Source: Finegoldia magna (lineage in GTDB: Bacteria > Bacillota > Clostridia > Tissierellales > Peptoniphilaceae). From it: 64,000 nt of DNA. The DNA lies in contig NZ_QGTH01000011.1 of assembly GCF_003182075.1 (NCBI RefSeq), positions 1 through 64,000 on the forward strand, read 5' to 3'. A program made the translations under genes and the position numbers. This document shows, piece by piece, positions 44,216 through 53,354 of the stretch; position 1 is the stretch's first letter; each line of letters starts with the position of its first letter. The notes under the pieces were generated by a model. The model worked only from the letters and a program-made list of their open reading frames with translations. It was not told the origin of the DNA and did no database searches.

Positions 44216-44581
44216 ATGGAAAAATTATTAAATATTACCATGATGTTTGATTATTATGGTAAATTGCTTACGAAAAGAGAATACGATGTAATTGACAAAT
44301 ACTACAATGAGGATTTGTCATTAAATGAAATTGCTCAAATTTGTGATATTTCAAAACAAGCTGTAAGTGATAGTTTGAAAAGAGCTGAAAATAAGCTTTA
44401 TGAATACGAACAAAAACTTGGCTTAATTGAAAAATCAAAAAAGAGTCATCAATTTCTTAGAAAAATCAGAAATGATCTTTTCTCTTTGTCACCAGAAATC
44501 AAAAGCAAAGAAATTGAAAATATCATTATAGATATAGAAGATTTCTTAAATGATTTAGAGGATGTGGAAAATGATATTTGA
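44216..44581 (+). CDS. ylxM: YlxM/p13-like helix-turn-helix protein
   Basis: 121 residues, UPF0122 family. A sigma-70 region-4-like helix-turn-helix (LSLNEIAQICDISKQAVSDS near residue 34) and a coiled C-terminus. It accompanies ffh in Firmicutes and is linked to signal-recognition-particle function. It overlaps ffh by 11 bases. Confidence 0.93.
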   Translation: MEKLLNITMMFDYYGKLLTKREYDVIDKYYNEDLSLNEIAQICDISKQAVSDSLKRAENKLYEYEQKLGLIEKSKKSHQFLRKIRNDLFSLSPEIKSKEIENIIIDIEDFLNDLEDVENDI

Positions 44582-45911
44582 AAATTTGTCCGATAAATTA
44601 CAAAATGCCTTGTCAAAATTGACCAACAGAGGAAAGCTAACAGAAAAAGATATAGATGTTGCAATGAGAGAAGTTAAACTTGCTTTATTGGAAGCGGACG
44701 TTAACTATAAAGTTGTAAAAGACTTTATATCTCAAGTAAAAGAACGTGCTATCGATTCTTCTGTTTTGGAAAGTCTTACTCCAGGTCAACAAGTTATTAA
44801 AATAGTTAATGAAGAATTAACTAAAATGATGGGTGAAAAGGAAGAAAAACTTAACGTTTCACCAATGAAACCTACAGTAATTATGCTTTGTGGTTTGCAA
44901 GGGGCAGGTAAAACAACTCATGCCGGAAAACTTGCATTGAATTTGAAAAACAAAAATAAAAGCGTCTTACTTGTAGCGTGTGATATTTACAGACCTGCTG
45001 CCATTAAACAACTTCAAGTTGTTGGTGGAAAAGTTGGGGTAGAAGTATTTGAAATGGGACAAACAAATCCCGTTGAAATTTCAAAAAAAGCAATCGAAGA
45101 AGCTAAGAAAAAAAACATTGATTATGTAATTATAGATACTGCCGGTCGTCTTCATATTGACGATACTTTAATGGATGAGCTGAAAAATATTAAACAAGAA
45201 GTGAATCCTTCAGATATTTTGTTAGTTGTAGATGCGATGACTGGACAAGATGCAGTGAATGTTGCAGCTAAGTTTAACGAGGATTTGGATATTACAGGAA
45301 TTATCCTTACTAAGTTAGACGGTGATGCAAGAGGTGGTGCTGCTTTATCAATCAGACAAGTAGCTGATAAGCCTATTAAATTTATAGGTGTAGGTGAAAA
45401 ACTTGGAGATTTGGAGCCGTTCCATCCGGATAGAATGGCATCACGTATCTTGGGTATGGGAGATGTTCTTAGCCTTATCGAAAAAGCACAAAATCAATTT
45501 GACGAGAAGAAGGCAAAAGAATTAGAAGAAAAGATTAAAGCTCAAAGTTTTGACTTTAATGATTTTCTTGACCAAATGCAGCAAATCAAAAAAATGGGAC
45601 CTATGCAAGATATTCTTGCAATGATTCCTGGCGTGGATAGTAAGATGCTTAAACAAGTGAATTTCGATAACAAAGAATTTGACAAGATTGAAGCTATTAT
45701 AAAATCTATGACCAAAGAAGAAAGAGAAAATCCAGATATCATTAGTATATCTAGAAGAAAAAGAATTGCTAAAGGATGCGGTCAAGATCAAGTAGCGGTT
45801 AACAAACTTTTGAAACAATTCAAAGAAATGAAAGTTATGATGAAAAATATGGGAGCGCTACAAAAGAAATTTGGTAAAAAAGGTAAAATGAAAATGCCTT
45901 TTTTTAGATAA
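44571..45911 (+). CDS. ffh: Signal recognition particle protein Ffh (SRP54)
   Basis: 446 residues from ATG 44571 (MIFENLSDKLQ fits the family's start); an in-frame ATG at 44562 would add three residues. N domain, then the GTPase G domain with GLQGAGKTTHAGKL near 105, DIYRPAAIKQL near 140, DTAGR near 188 and TKLDGDARGG near 246, then a Met-rich M domain ending MKVMMKNMGALQKKFGKKG. It binds 4.5S RNA and signal sequences and targets proteins to the membrane. Confidence 0.97.
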   Translation: MIFENLSDKLQNALSKLTNRGKLTEKDIDVAMREVKLALLEADVNYKVVKDFISQVKERAIDSSVLESLTPGQQVIKIVNEELTKMMGEKEEKLNVSPMKPTVIMLCGLQGAGKTTHAGKLALNLKNKNKSVLLVACDIYRPAAIKQLQVVGGKVGVEVFEMGQTNPVEISKKAIEEAKKKNIDYVIIDTAGRLHIDDTLMDELKNIKQEVNPSDILLVVDAMTGQDAVNVAAKFNEDLDITGIILTKLDGDARGGAALSIRQVADKPIKFIGVGEKLGDLEPFHPDRMASRILGMGDVLSLIEKAQNQFDEKKAKELEEKIKAQSFDFNDFLDQMQQIKKMGPMQDILAMIPGVDSKMLKQVNFDNKEFDKIEAIIKSMTKEERENPDIISISRRKRIAKGCGQDQVAVNKLLKQFKEMKVMMKNMGALQKKFGKKGKMKMPFFR

Positions 45912-45930
45912 TAAGTTATGGAGGTAAATT

Positions 45931-46182
45931 ATGTCAGTAAAAATTAGATTGAAAAGAATGGGAGCAAAGAAGAAACCATTTAATAGAATAGTTGTCGCAG
46001 ATTCAAGATGTCCTCGTGATGGTAAATTCATCGAAGAAATCGGATATTACAACCCATTAGTTGAAGAAAAAACTGTTAAAGTTGATAGCGAAAAAGTTCA
46101 ACAATGGATTAAAAATGGTGCAAAACCTACAGATACAGTAGACAGATTATTCAAAAATAATGGAGTTTACGAAGCAAAATAA
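45931..46182 (+). CDS. rpsP: Ribosomal protein bS16
   Basis: 83 residues with the S16 pattern [20 protein letters not shown], the [18 protein letters not shown] block and [12 protein letters not shown]. Part of the 30S subunit. It lies between ffh and the KH-domain gene as in most Firmicutes. Confidence 0.97.
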   Translation: MSVKIRLKRMGAKKKPFNRIVVADSRCPRDGKFIEEIGYYNPLVEEKTVKVDSEKVQQWIKNGAKPTDTVDRLFKNNGVYEAK

Positions 46183-46203
46183 TAATACAAGTTGGGAGTT
46201 GTC

Positions 46204-46434
46204 ATGGAAAAATTAGTTAAAACAATTGCTACTGCGTTAGTTGATAATAAAGAAGCAGTTGAAGTAACATCAAGACAAGACAAACATACGGTTATTATAG
46301 AAATTAAAGCAGATTCCAAAGATTTGGGGAAAATTATAGGAAAAGAAGGGAAGATTGCCAAGGCAATTAGAACTATTACTAAGGCAGCGGCTATTAAGAG
46401 TGGCGAAAAAGTTGTCGTAGATATTTTGCAATAA
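46204..46434 (+). CDS. khpA: KH-domain RNA-binding protein KhpA
   Basis: 76 residues from ATG 46204; an upstream in-frame TTG at 46192 overlaps the GGGAG ribosome site. A single KH domain with the GxxG loop in GKIIGKEGKIAKAIRTI near residue 42. KhpA pairs with KhpB in Gram-positives and affects cell size and RNA handling. Its stop codon overlaps the rimM start by one base. Confidence 0.95.
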   Translation: MEKLVKTIATALVDNKEAVEVTSRQDKHTVIIEIKADSKDLGKIIGKEGKIAKAIRTITKAAAIKSGEKVVVDILQ

Positions 46435-46922
46435 TGGAATATATAGCTGTAGCAGAAGTGCTCAATACTCACGGTATTAAAGGATGTCTTAAAATGAGAC
46501 CGTTGACTGATAATATCGAAAGATTTGACGAAGATATTTGTTATTATCTTGGGGATAAAAAAGTTAAGGTCAATATTCAAAATTATAGAATGTACAAGGG
46601 TTTTTTGTACATTGATTTTGAAGAATTTAACGATATTAATGAAGTTCTTGAATTCAAAAAACAGTTTTTATATATAGATGAAAAAGACAGATACGAATTG
46701 AAAGATGGAAGCTTTTACATTGACGATTTGATAGGATTGAAAGCTTATAGTAATGGTGAATACATCGGAGATTTGGTTGAAGTTTTGAGCGTTTATAGTA
46801 ATGATGTATATGTAATAAAAAATGATGAAAAAGAATTTATGATACCTGCTGTAAAAGAGTTCATTAAAAAAATAGATTTAGAAAATGGATTAATCGATGT
46901 AGTTATAATTGAGGGTATGTGA
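46434..46922 (+). CDS. rimM: Ribosome maturation factor RimM
   Basis: 162 residues. RimM domain at the start (VAEVLNTHGIKGCLKMRPLTD) and a PRC-barrel at about 90-162 (DLIGLKAYSNGEYIGDLVEV, then EFMIPAVKEFI). It helps assemble the 30S head next to S19. Overlaps both neighbours by one base. Confidence 0.95.
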   Translation: MEYIAVAEVLNTHGIKGCLKMRPLTDNIERFDEDICYYLGDKKVKVNIQNYRMYKGFLYIDFEEFNDINEVLEFKKQFLYIDEKDRYELKDGSFYIDDLIGLKAYSNGEYIGDLVEVLSVYSNDVYVIKNDEKEFMIPAVKEFIKKIDLENGLIDVVIIEGM

Positions 46923-47623
46923 TGAAATTTATAATTCTCACATTATTTCCAGAAAGTTTTGATTACTTAAAATCATACGGCGTCATAGGAAAAGCAGTCC
47001 AAAACAATCTCATTGAACTTGAAGTGGTTAATATTAGGGATTACACTAAAAATAAACACAAAAAGGTAGACGATGAGATATATGGTGGCGGAGCTGGGAT
47101 GCTTATGACTTGCCAACCAATTTATGACTGCTTGGAAGATGTGAACAAAAACAAATCAAAAGTTGTGTTTATGTCTCCTCAAGGGAAAGTTCTTAATCAA
47201 CAAAAGTGTATAGAACTTTCAAAAGAAAAAGAAATAGTAATTCTTTGTGGCCATTACGAAGGTGTCGACAGTAGAATCATCAATCATTATTGTGATGAGG
47301 AGATTTCTATTGGAGATTATGTGATGACTGGTGGAGAATTAGGAGCTATGGTTCTTATAGATTGTGTAAGCCGAATGATTAACGATGTTTTGGGAAATGA
47401 TGAAAGTTATAAAACAGATTCGCACTACAATTTATTGCTACAGGAAGATTCCTACACAAGACCCAGAGTATTTAACGGATATGAAGTTCCTGAAGTTTTA
47501 TTATCAGGAAATCACGAAAAAATCGAACAGTGGCGAGAAAAATCAAGACTAAACAACACTAAACTTAAAAGAGAAGATATATATCAGAAATATCTGAAAG
47601 AAAAAAACCAAGGAGGATCATAA
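46922..47623 (+). CDS. trmD: tRNA (guanine-N1)-methyltransferase TrmD
   Basis: 233 residues from ATG 46922, which overlaps the RimM stop (TGATG). SPOUT fold with the deep-knot signatures [11 protein letters not shown] near 57, LCGHYEGVD near 110 and [15 protein letters not shown] near 132. It makes m1G37 in tRNAs to prevent frameshifting. The stop codon overlaps rplS by one base. Confidence 0.97.
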   Translation: MKFIILTLFPESFDYLKSYGVIGKAVQNNLIELEVVNIRDYTKNKHKKVDDEIYGGGAGMLMTCQPIYDCLEDVNKNKSKVVFMSPQGKVLNQQKCIELSKEKEIVILCGHYEGVDSRIINHYCDEEISIGDYVMTGGELGAMVLIDCVSRMINDVLGNDESYKTDSHYNLLLQEDSYTRPRVFNGYEVPEVLLSGNHEKIEQWREKSRLNNTKLKREDIYQKYLKEKNQGGS

Positions 47624-47970
47624 TGGATATTATAAAAACATTAGAAGATGAACAATTAAGAGAAAATAAGTTCGACTTTCATGTTGGCGATACTGTAAAA
47701 GTAGACTACCTTATCAAAGAAGGTAACAAAGAAAGAGTTCAAGTTTATGAAGGAACTGTAATTAAAATGCAAGGAACTGGACTTAGAAGAACTTTCACAG
47801 TAAGAAGATTAGCTTACGGTGTAGGAGTAGAAAGAACTTTCTTAATCAACTCACCAAGAGTAACTAACGTAAGATTAGTTAGAGAAGGTAAAGTAAGAAG
47901 ATCAAAATTATTCTACTTAAGACACAGAGAAGGTAAAGCTGCTAAAGTTAAAGAAAAACAAAAATTCTAA
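47623..47970 (+). CDS. rplS: Ribosomal protein bL19
   Basis: 115 residues with the L19 blocks [20 protein letters not shown] and [20 protein letters not shown]. Last gene of the SRP/ribosome operon; a strong terminator follows. Confidence 0.97.
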   Translation: MDIIKTLEDEQLRENKFDFHVGDTVKVDYLIKEGNKERVQVYEGTVIKMQGTGLRRTFTVRRLAYGVGVERTFLINSPRVTNVRLVREGKVRRSKLFYLRHREGKAAKVKEKQKF

Positions 47971-47974
47971 TTTG

Positions 47975-48003
47975 AGTGCTGAGAATTTCTCAGTACTTTT
48001 TTT
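47975..48003 (+). terminator. Intrinsic terminator after rplS
   Basis: Stem AGTGCTGAGA / TCTCAGTACT (one G-T pair) followed by seven T. Confidence 0.92.
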
Positions 48004-48021
48004 AGATGGAAAGGAAATAAC

Positions 48022-48879
48022 ATGGACATTAATAATATAAACTGGTATCCAGGGCATATGAAAAAAGCTATTGACAAGATAAAAGAAAACATGAAACTTG
48101 TCGACATAGTTTTGGTTCTTGTGGATAGCAGAATTGTAAGATCATCCATGAATCCAGTTATAGAAGATATCTTAAAGGATAAGCCGCAATTGATTTTATT
48201 GAACAAGATGGACATGGCAGATCCTAAAATTACACAAAACTGGATTAATTATTTTGCAAAGAAAAATATAACAGCACTTCCGATCGATAGCAAAAACGGT
48301 AAAAATTTGGATAAAATTGAGCCAACAGCTAAAAAGATTTTAGAAGATGTACTTGCTAATAGAAAAGACAAAAACATAAAATCAGAAATTATTAGAATGA
48401 TGATAGTTGGTATTCCAAATGTTGGAAAATCTACTATAATCAACAAATTATCCAACAGACAATCTGCCAAAACAGGAAACACTCCAGGTGTTACAAGGAC
48501 TAATCAGTGGATTAGAATAAAAGGCAAGATGGAATTGTTGGATACACCAGGTGTTTTGTGGCCAAAATTCGAAGATAATGAAATTGGCCTGAATTTGGCA
48601 TTTACTGGAGCTATCAAAGATGAAATTTTGGATGAAGAAAACTTAGCGTACAAGCTCATCGAGAAACTAATGAGTATTGATCCACAAATTTTAGAAAAAA
48701 GATATTCGATTGATACACAAAGCAAGGAAACAATCGAAATAATGGATGATATTGCTATAAGACGTGGCTGTTTGTTAAAAGGAAAAAATATTGATTATTC
48801 TAAAGTTTCATCAATAGTTATAGATGAATTTAGAAAAACAAAGTTAGGAAGAATTTCATTAGAAGATGTTTGCGATTGA
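48022..48879 (+). CDS. rbgA: Ribosome biogenesis GTPase RbgA (YlqF)
   Basis: 285 residues. A circularly permuted GTPase: the G4 motif LLNKMDM (near 58) comes before the G1 loop GIPNVGKST (near 133) and G3 DTPG (near 175); the N-terminus NWYPGHMKKA is characteristic. It acts late in 50S assembly. It overlaps rnhB by 14 bases. Confidence 0.96.
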   Translation: MDINNINWYPGHMKKAIDKIKENMKLVDIVLVLVDSRIVRSSMNPVIEDILKDKPQLILLNKMDMADPKITQNWINYFAKKNITALPIDSKNGKNLDKIEPTAKKILEDVLANRKDKNIKSEIIRMMIVGIPNVGKSTIINKLSNRQSAKTGNTPGVTRTNQWIRIKGKMELLDTPGVLWPKFEDNEIGLNLAFTGAIKDEILDEENLAYKLIEKLMSIDPQILEKRYSIDTQSKETIEIMDDIAIRRGCLLKGKNIDYSKVSSIVIDEFRKTKLGRISLEDVCD

Positions 48880-49489
48880 TTATAACGAATTTGAGGAAGA
48901 ATTAATTTGTGGCGTAGATGAAGTTGGACGAGGACCATTAGCAGGTCCTGTTGTGACATGCGCAATTATTATGCCTAAAAATTGTGAGATAATAGACGGA
49001 GTCACTGACTCAAAAAAGCTTTCTGAAAAAAAGAGAATTAAATTCAAGGATATGATTTTGGATCAAGCTTTGGCATACAGTGTAAATTTTGTGGATCAAA
49101 GTGTGATTGATGAGATTAACATCAAGCAAGCCACGAGATTATCCATGAAAAGAGCTGTAGAAAGTTTGAAAACAAAGGACAATAAATTCATAAAACCTGA
49201 TTTGATTGTAATTGATGCAGAAATTATTGACACAGATATTAAACAAATGTCATTTGTCAAAGGTGACGAAAAATTATATCCGATTTCTTGTGCATCAATT
49301 GTAGCAAAGGTTATAAGAGATGAGTACATGAAGGATATGGCTACTATCTATCCACAATACGGCTTTGAAAAACACAAGGGATACGGAACTAAACTTCACA
49401 GAGAAATGATACTTGAACATGGAGAGTGTCCACTTCATAGAAAAACTTTTTTGAGGAAATTATATGAAAATGGAAAAAAACCGAGGTAA
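48866..49489 (+). CDS. rnhB: Ribonuclease HII
   Basis: 207 residues. Catalytic acidic residues in CGVDEVGRGPLAGPV near residue 15 and VIDAE near 115, with SIVAKVIRDEYM and YGFEKHKGYGTKLH following. It cuts RNA in RNA-DNA hybrids and at single ribonucleotides. It overlaps its neighbours on both sides. Confidence 0.96.
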   Translation: MFAIDYNEFEEELICGVDEVGRGPLAGPVVTCAIIMPKNCEIIDGVTDSKKLSEKKRIKFKDMILDQALAYSVNFVDQSVIDEINIKQATRLSMKRAVESLKTKDNKFIKPDLIVIDAEIIDTDIKQMSFVKGDEKLYPISCASIVAKVIRDEYMKDMATIYPQYGFEKHKGYGTKLHREMILEHGECPLHRKTFLRKLYENGKKPR

Positions 49490-49811
49490 ATTTGCCGAGG
49501 ATTACGCTTGTGAATATTTAATAGAAAAAGGTTACGAAATTATTGACAGGAATTATTCCGAGAGAATTGGGGAACTAGACATAGTTTGCACTTACGAAAA
49601 TTATTTGGTAATAGTTGAAGTAAAAGCAAGGACTGATGACAAGTTCGGCGCTCCTTCTGATTTTGTAACTTTGGGAAAACAAGACAGAATAAGAAAAACA
49701 ACAGAAATTTATATCGACAAAAATGATTTGTACGATTATCAGCCTAGATTTGATGTGATAGAAATTTATTTGGATAATTTCAAATTAAATCACTATATTG
49801 ACGCATTTTAA
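49464..49811 (+). CDS. YraN/UPF0102-family nuclease-like protein
   Basis: 115 residues. The restriction-endonuclease-like core GELDIVCTYENYLVIVEVKAR near residue 30 and the N-terminal GKFAEDYACEYL match UPF0102, whose function is uncertain. The start could be ATG 49464 or ATG 49470. The usual rnhB-yraN pairing is kept; the gene overlaps rnhB by 26 bases. Confidence 0.92.
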   Translation: MKMEKNRGKFAEDYACEYLIEKGYEIIDRNYSERIGELDIVCTYENYLVIVEVKARTDDKFGAPSDFVTLGKQDRIRKTTEIYIDKNDLYDYQPRFDVIEIYLDNFKLNHYIDAF

Positions 49812-49813
49812 TA

Positions 49814-49842
49814 TTGACAATGGGCTAGTATTTTTATATAAT
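49814..49842 (+). promoter_or_regulatory. Consensus promoter of mogA
   Basis: TTGACA (49814-49819), 17 bases, TATAAT (49837-49842): a perfect match, starting directly after the yraN stop codon. Confidence 0.9.
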
Positions 49843-49883
49843 ATCAAGGTCAAGCAAATATATTGACACAAAGAGGTTTTAAT

Positions 49884-50372
49884 ATGTATAAAGTAGCAGT
49901 GCTTACAGTATCAGACAAGGGTTCTCAAGGAAAAAGAGAAGATTTAAGTGGTAAAAAAATTATAGAAATTATCGAAAAAAACGGCTATAAATTAGAAAAA
50001 TATGATATTGTAGCAGATGAAAAAGAACTTATAAAAGAAAAATTAATCGAGTATTCCAATGAAAATATTGAGTTGATTTTGACTACGGGTGGAACTGGAT
50101 TTTCAAAAAGAGATGTAACTCCTGAGGCTACATTAGAAGTTTCAGAAAAACTTTGTTTGGGAATTAGTGAAGCGATTAGAAATTATTCGATGACTATTAC
50201 AAAAAGAGCAATGCTTTCAAGAGCTGTTTCAGTTATTAGAAAAAACTCCCTCATAATAAATATGCCGGGTAGTCCTAAGGCTGTTGAAGAAAGTTTGGAA
50301 TACATAATTGATACGTTAGATCACGCTTTGAAAATTTTACAAGGCGATGCATCAGAATGTGCGAGAAAATAG
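49884..50372 (+). CDS. mogA: Molybdenum cofactor adenylyltransferase-type protein (MogA/MoaB)
   Basis: 162 residues from ATG 49884, behind AAAGAGG; an in-frame TTG at 49863 is rejected. VLTVSDKGSQGKREDLSG at residue 6, LTTGGTGFSKRDVTPEAT near 67 and NMPGSPKAVEE near 130 are MogA/MoaB signatures. It activates molybdopterin for metal insertion. This supports use of the two molybdenum enzymes in this window (21512-25003 and 35443-37530). Confidence 0.92.
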   Translation: MYKVAVLTVSDKGSQGKREDLSGKKIIEIIEKNGYKLEKYDIVADEKELIKEKLIEYSNENIELILTTGGTGFSKRDVTPEATLEVSEKLCLGISEAIRNYSMTITKRAMLSRAVSVIRKNSLIINMPGSPKAVEESLEYIIDTLDHALKILQGDASECARK

Positions 50373-50401
50373 TTGTTCATAATTAATTAGTAATGTATAA
50401 T
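50373..50401 (+). promoter_or_regulatory. Probable promoter of efp
   Basis: TTGTTC (50373-50378), 17 bases, TATAAT (50396-50401). Confidence 0.6.
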
Positions 50402-50429
50402 ATATGATAGATAATTGTAGGAGGTATAT

Positions 50430-50987
50430 ATGATACAAGCAGGAGATTTTAGAAAAGGCACAACTTTTGAAATGGATGGGGATGTATGGCAAATTATAGA
50501 TTTCCAACACGTTAAACCAGGAAAAGGTGCAGCTTTCGTAAGAACAAAAATCAGATCAGTTATGACTGGTTCAAACAGAGACATGACATTCAATCCTAAC
50601 GAAAAATATGAAGAAGCTAGAATTGAAACAAGAGAAATGCAATACTTATACAACGATGGAACTTTATATTATTTCATGGACCCAGAATCTTATGAACAAT
50701 TACCAATTGATAAAGTTAGTGTTGAAGAAGCTATTCTTTATATAAAGGAAAATGATATGGCAACAATCAAATTTTTCAAGGGTAAAGCATTCCAAGTTTC
50801 TCCACCAAACTTTGTTGAGTTAGAAATCACTCAAACAGAACCTGGTATTAAAGGTAACACTGCAACAGGAGCTACAAAACCAGCTACTGTAGAAACAGGC
50901 GCTACAGTTAACGTACCTTTATTTGTAAACGAAGGAGATAAAATCAAGATAGATACAAGAACTGGAGAATATTTGTCAAGAGTTTAG
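50430..50987 (+). CDS. efp: Elongation factor P
   Basis: 185 residues. KOW-like N domain with the loop [15 protein letters not shown], where the modified Lys would sit (residue about 32), then two OB domains ending [13 protein letters not shown]. It relieves stalling at proline runs. Ribosome site GGAGG. Confidence 0.97.
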   Translation: MIQAGDFRKGTTFEMDGDVWQIIDFQHVKPGKGAAFVRTKIRSVMTGSNRDMTFNPNEKYEEARIETREMQYLYNDGTLYYFMDPESYEQLPIDKVSVEEAILYIKENDMATIKFFKGKAFQVSPPNFVELEITQTEPGIKGNTATGATKPATVETGATVNVPLFVNEGDKIKIDTRTGEYLSRV

Positions 50988-50993
50988 TATTTA

Positions 50994-51022
50994 TTGACTT
51001 TTTAACGCATTTATGATAGAGT
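50994..51022 (+). promoter_or_regulatory. Promoter of the rpmG-secE-nusG unit
   Basis: TTGACT (50994-50999), 17 bases, TAGAGT (51017-51022) preceded by TGA (extended -10). A small leader hairpin (TGGA / TCCA inside AGTA / TACT) follows. Confidence 0.55.
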
Positions 51023-51063
51023 AGTACGGTGGATTTTGTCCATACTAATAGAGGAGGTCTAAT

Positions 51064-51213
51064 ATGAGAGATAAAGTAATTTTAGAATGTACTGAATGCA
51101 AGAGCAGAAATTACACTACTAAAAAGAATAAAAAACTTCACCCTGATAGAGTGGAAACTAACAAGTATTGTAAATTCTGTAAAAAGCACACTCTACACAA
51201 GGAAACAAGATAG
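51064..51213 (+). CDS. rpmG: Ribosomal protein bL33
   Basis: 49 residues (starts [19 protein letters not shown], ends HTLHKETR). Two CxxC pairs (Cys9/12 and Cys36/39) mark the zinc-binding form. The GAGGAGG ribosome site and the position just before secE agree with the standard gene order. Confidence 0.96.
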   Translation: MRDKVILECTECKSRNYTTKKNKKLHPDRVETNKYCKFCKKHTLHKETR

Positions 51214-51222
51214 GAGGAGCTT

Positions 51223-51441
51223 ATGGCAGCGAAAAATACGCAAAATTCTAATCAAAAATCAGCCCAAAAAAATCAAGGATTTTTGAAAGGCGTGAAGACT
51301 GAATGGAATAAAATTGTCTGGCCGACACCAAAGGAAACTTTAGAATACTCAATAGTAGTAGTTATAATTTCCTTTATAGTTGCATTAATCGTATACGGAT
51401 TAGATACTGTGTTCCAACGTTTAATTGGACTATTTATATAG
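51223..51441 (+). CDS. secE: Preprotein translocase subunit SecE
   Basis: 72 residues: a polar N-terminus, the amphipathic GVKTEWNKIVWPTPKETLEY segment and one membrane helix (about 44-68), as in short Gram-positive SecE. Clamps SecY in the translocon. Confidence 0.95.
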   Translation: MAAKNTQNSNQKSAQKNQGFLKGVKTEWNKIVWPTPKETLEYSIVVVIISFIVALIVYGLDTVFQRLIGLFI

Positions 51442-51459
51442 AAAGGAACAGTATCCACA

Positions 51460-52041
51460 ATGACCGAAAAAAATAACACATTTATTGAAAATGCAACTGA
51501 AGATTTTAAGGAACGTGCCAAAGAGGGAAAATGGTATGTAGTACATACTTACTCTGGACACGAAGGTAAAGTAAAAGTTAATATTGAAAAAATGGTAGAA
51601 AATCGTGGTTATATCGACGATATATTTGAAGTAGTAGTACCTACTGAAGAATATGTTTCAGAGGTCGGTGGAGCTAAAAAGTTAAAAGAAAGAAAGATCT
51701 TCCCCGGTTATGTTTTCGTTAAGATGACAATTACCGATGTCTCATGGTATTTAGTTAGAAATACCAGAGGTGTTACAGGATTTGTAGGACCAGAATCCAA
51801 ACCTGTAGCAGTTAGTGAAAAGGAAATCCAAAAATTCGCTCTTAAAAATCAATCTTACTCTAAAAAAGAAATTGATGTTAATGTAGGAGACAATGTGAAT
51901 ATTGTTTCTGGAGCATTTAGCGATCAAGTAGGTATTATTGAAGAAATAAATACTGAAAAAGCTATCTGTAAAGTTTTAATTTCCTTGTTCGGCAGAGACA
52001 CATCTGTTGAAATTAGCTTTGATGATATCGAAAAAATATAA
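51460..52041 (+). CDS. nusG: Transcription antitermination/pausing factor NusG
   Basis: 193 residues. NGN domain (KWYVVHTYSGHEGKVKVNIE, FPGYVFVKM, VRNTRGVTGFVG) and a C-terminal KOW domain (GDNVNIVSGAFSDQVGIIEE). It binds RNA polymerase and links it to the ribosome. Between secE and rplK as usual. Confidence 0.97.
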   Translation: MTEKNNTFIENATEDFKERAKEGKWYVVHTYSGHEGKVKVNIEKMVENRGYIDDIFEVVVPTEEYVSEVGGAKKLKERKIFPGYVFVKMTITDVSWYLVRNTRGVTGFVGPESKPVAVSEKEIQKFALKNQSYSKKEIDVNVGDNVNIVSGAFSDQVGIIEEINTEKAICKVLISLFGRDTSVEISFDDIEKI

Positions 52042-52081
52042 ATTTGAATATAAGTTATTTAATTAATTTCATATAGATCGA

Positions 52082-52108
52082 TGTGGGAGGTTAGCCCCGA
52101 TAACCACA
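52082..52108 (+). promoter_or_regulatory. Probable L1-binding hairpin before rplK
   Basis: TGTG / CACA and GTTA / TAAC pair around an unpaired GGAG bulge (52086-52089), with loop GCCCCGA. GTGGGAGGTT is also found in the L1-binding part of 23S rRNA, so this looks like the autoregulatory site where L1 represses its own operon. A matching hairpin precedes rplA. Confidence 0.65.
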
Positions 52109-52129
52109 ATAGTTTAAGGAGGAACTAAT

Positions 52130-52555
52130 ATGGCTAAAAAAGTACAAGCAATAGTAAAGTTACAAATTCCTGCAGGTAAAGCAACACCTGCACCACCAGT
52201 AGGTACAGCACTTGGACCTCACGGTGTTAATATAATGCAATTTACAAAAGAGTTTAACGCAAAAACTCAAGACCAAATGGGAATGATTATTCCAGTTGTT
52301 ATGACTGTATACCAAGATAGATCATTCACATTTATAACAAAAACTCCACCAGCACCAGTTCTTATTAAAAAAGAATTAGGATTAAATTCTGCTTCAGGAG
52401 AACCTAATAAAACTAAAGTTGGACAATTAACTAAAGAACAAGTTAAGAAAATTGCTGAAATTAAAATGCCTGACTTAAATGCAGCAAACTTAGAATCTGC
52501 TATGAGTATGATTAAAGGTACAGCAAGAAGTATGGGAGTTACAGTAGAAGAATAG
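52130..52555 (+). CDS. rplK: Ribosomal protein uL11
   Basis: 141 residues. [20 protein letters not shown] near the N-terminus and the C-terminal rRNA-binding domain ([20 protein letters not shown]) are unmistakable. It forms the GTPase-associated centre with L10/L12. Its TAG stop touches the second L1-type hairpin. Confidence 0.98.
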
Positions 52556-52581
52556 TGGGAGATTTAGTTCGTTAGAACCAC
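52555..52581 (+). promoter_or_regulatory. Second probable L1-binding hairpin, before rplA
   Basis: GTG / CAC and GTTC / GAAC pair around an unpaired segment starting GGAG (52558-52561), with loop GTTA. It shares GTGGGAG and AACCACAA with the hairpin at 52082-52108 and ends right before the AAGGAGG ribosome site of rplA. Confidence 0.6.
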
Positions 52582-52593
52582 AAGGAGGATTAT

Positions 52594-53295
52594 ATGGCAA
52601 AAAAAGGTAAAAAATATCAAGAAAGTGCAAAATTAATTGATAGAACAGTTGAATATAAATTAGACGAAGCAAGTAAATTAGTTGTTGAAACTGCTAAAGC
52701 TAAATTTGACGAATCAGTAGAATTACACGCAAAATTAGGTGTAGATAGTAGACACGCTGACCAACAAGTTCGTGGTACTATCGTACTTCCTCATGGTACA
52801 GGTAAAGACCAAAAGGTAGCTGTATTTGCAAAAGGTGAAAAAGCTGAAGAAGCAAAAGCTGCAGGAGCAGATTTTGTAGGAGCAGAAGATTTAGCAGAAA
52901 AAATCCAAAAAGAAGGTTGGTTAGGATTTGATGTTGCAGTAGCTACTCCAGACATGATGGGTGTAGTAGGTAGAATTGGTAGAATCTTAGGACCTCAAGG
53001 TTTAATGCCAAACCCTAAAGCTGGTACAGTAACTATGGATGTTACAAGTGCAATCAAAGAAATCAAAGCTGGTAAAGTTGAATATAGAACTGACAAGAGC
53101 AATATTATTCACGTTCCAGTTGGTAAAGTTTCTTTCGGAGAAGAAAAAATTGCTGAAAACATCAATGCGTTGATGCAAGCAATATTGAAAGCAAAACCAG
53201 CTTCATCAAAAGGTAAATATATTAGATCTTTAACAATTGCTTCAACAATGGGCCCTGGAATCAAGGTTAATCCATTACAATTTGCAAAAGAATAA
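52594..53295 (+). CDS. rplA: Ribosomal protein uL1
   Basis: 233 residues with the L1 blocks [45 protein letters not shown] and the C-terminal MGPGIKVNP. Binds the L1 stalk of 23S rRNA and, in many bacteria, its own mRNA. Confidence 0.98.
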   Translation: MAKKGKKYQESAKLIDRTVEYKLDEASKLVVETAKAKFDESVELHAKLGVDSRHADQQVRGTIVLPHGTGKDQKVAVFAKGEKAEEAKAAGADFVGAEDLAEKIQKEGWLGFDVAVATPDMMGVVGRIGRILGPQGLMPNPKAGTVTMDVTSAIKEIKAGKVEYRTDKSNIIHVPVGKVSFGEEKIAENINALMQAILKAKPASSKGKYIRSLTIASTMGPGIKVNPLQFAKE

Positions 53296-53313
53296 TATAG
53301 ATAAGAATTTATT

Positions 53314-53338
53314 AGCCACCGTTAAGGTGGCTTTTCTT
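53314..53338 (+). terminator. Intrinsic terminator after rplA
   Basis: Stem AGCCACC / GGTGGCT with loop GTTAA, then TTTCTT. Confidence 0.85.
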
Positions 53339-53354
53339 AAATACAGAGGGAAAA

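Noticed and set aside
51214..51222. tRNA-Trp gene between rpmG and secE, seen in some Firmicutes
   Set aside because: Only nine bases separate the two genes.
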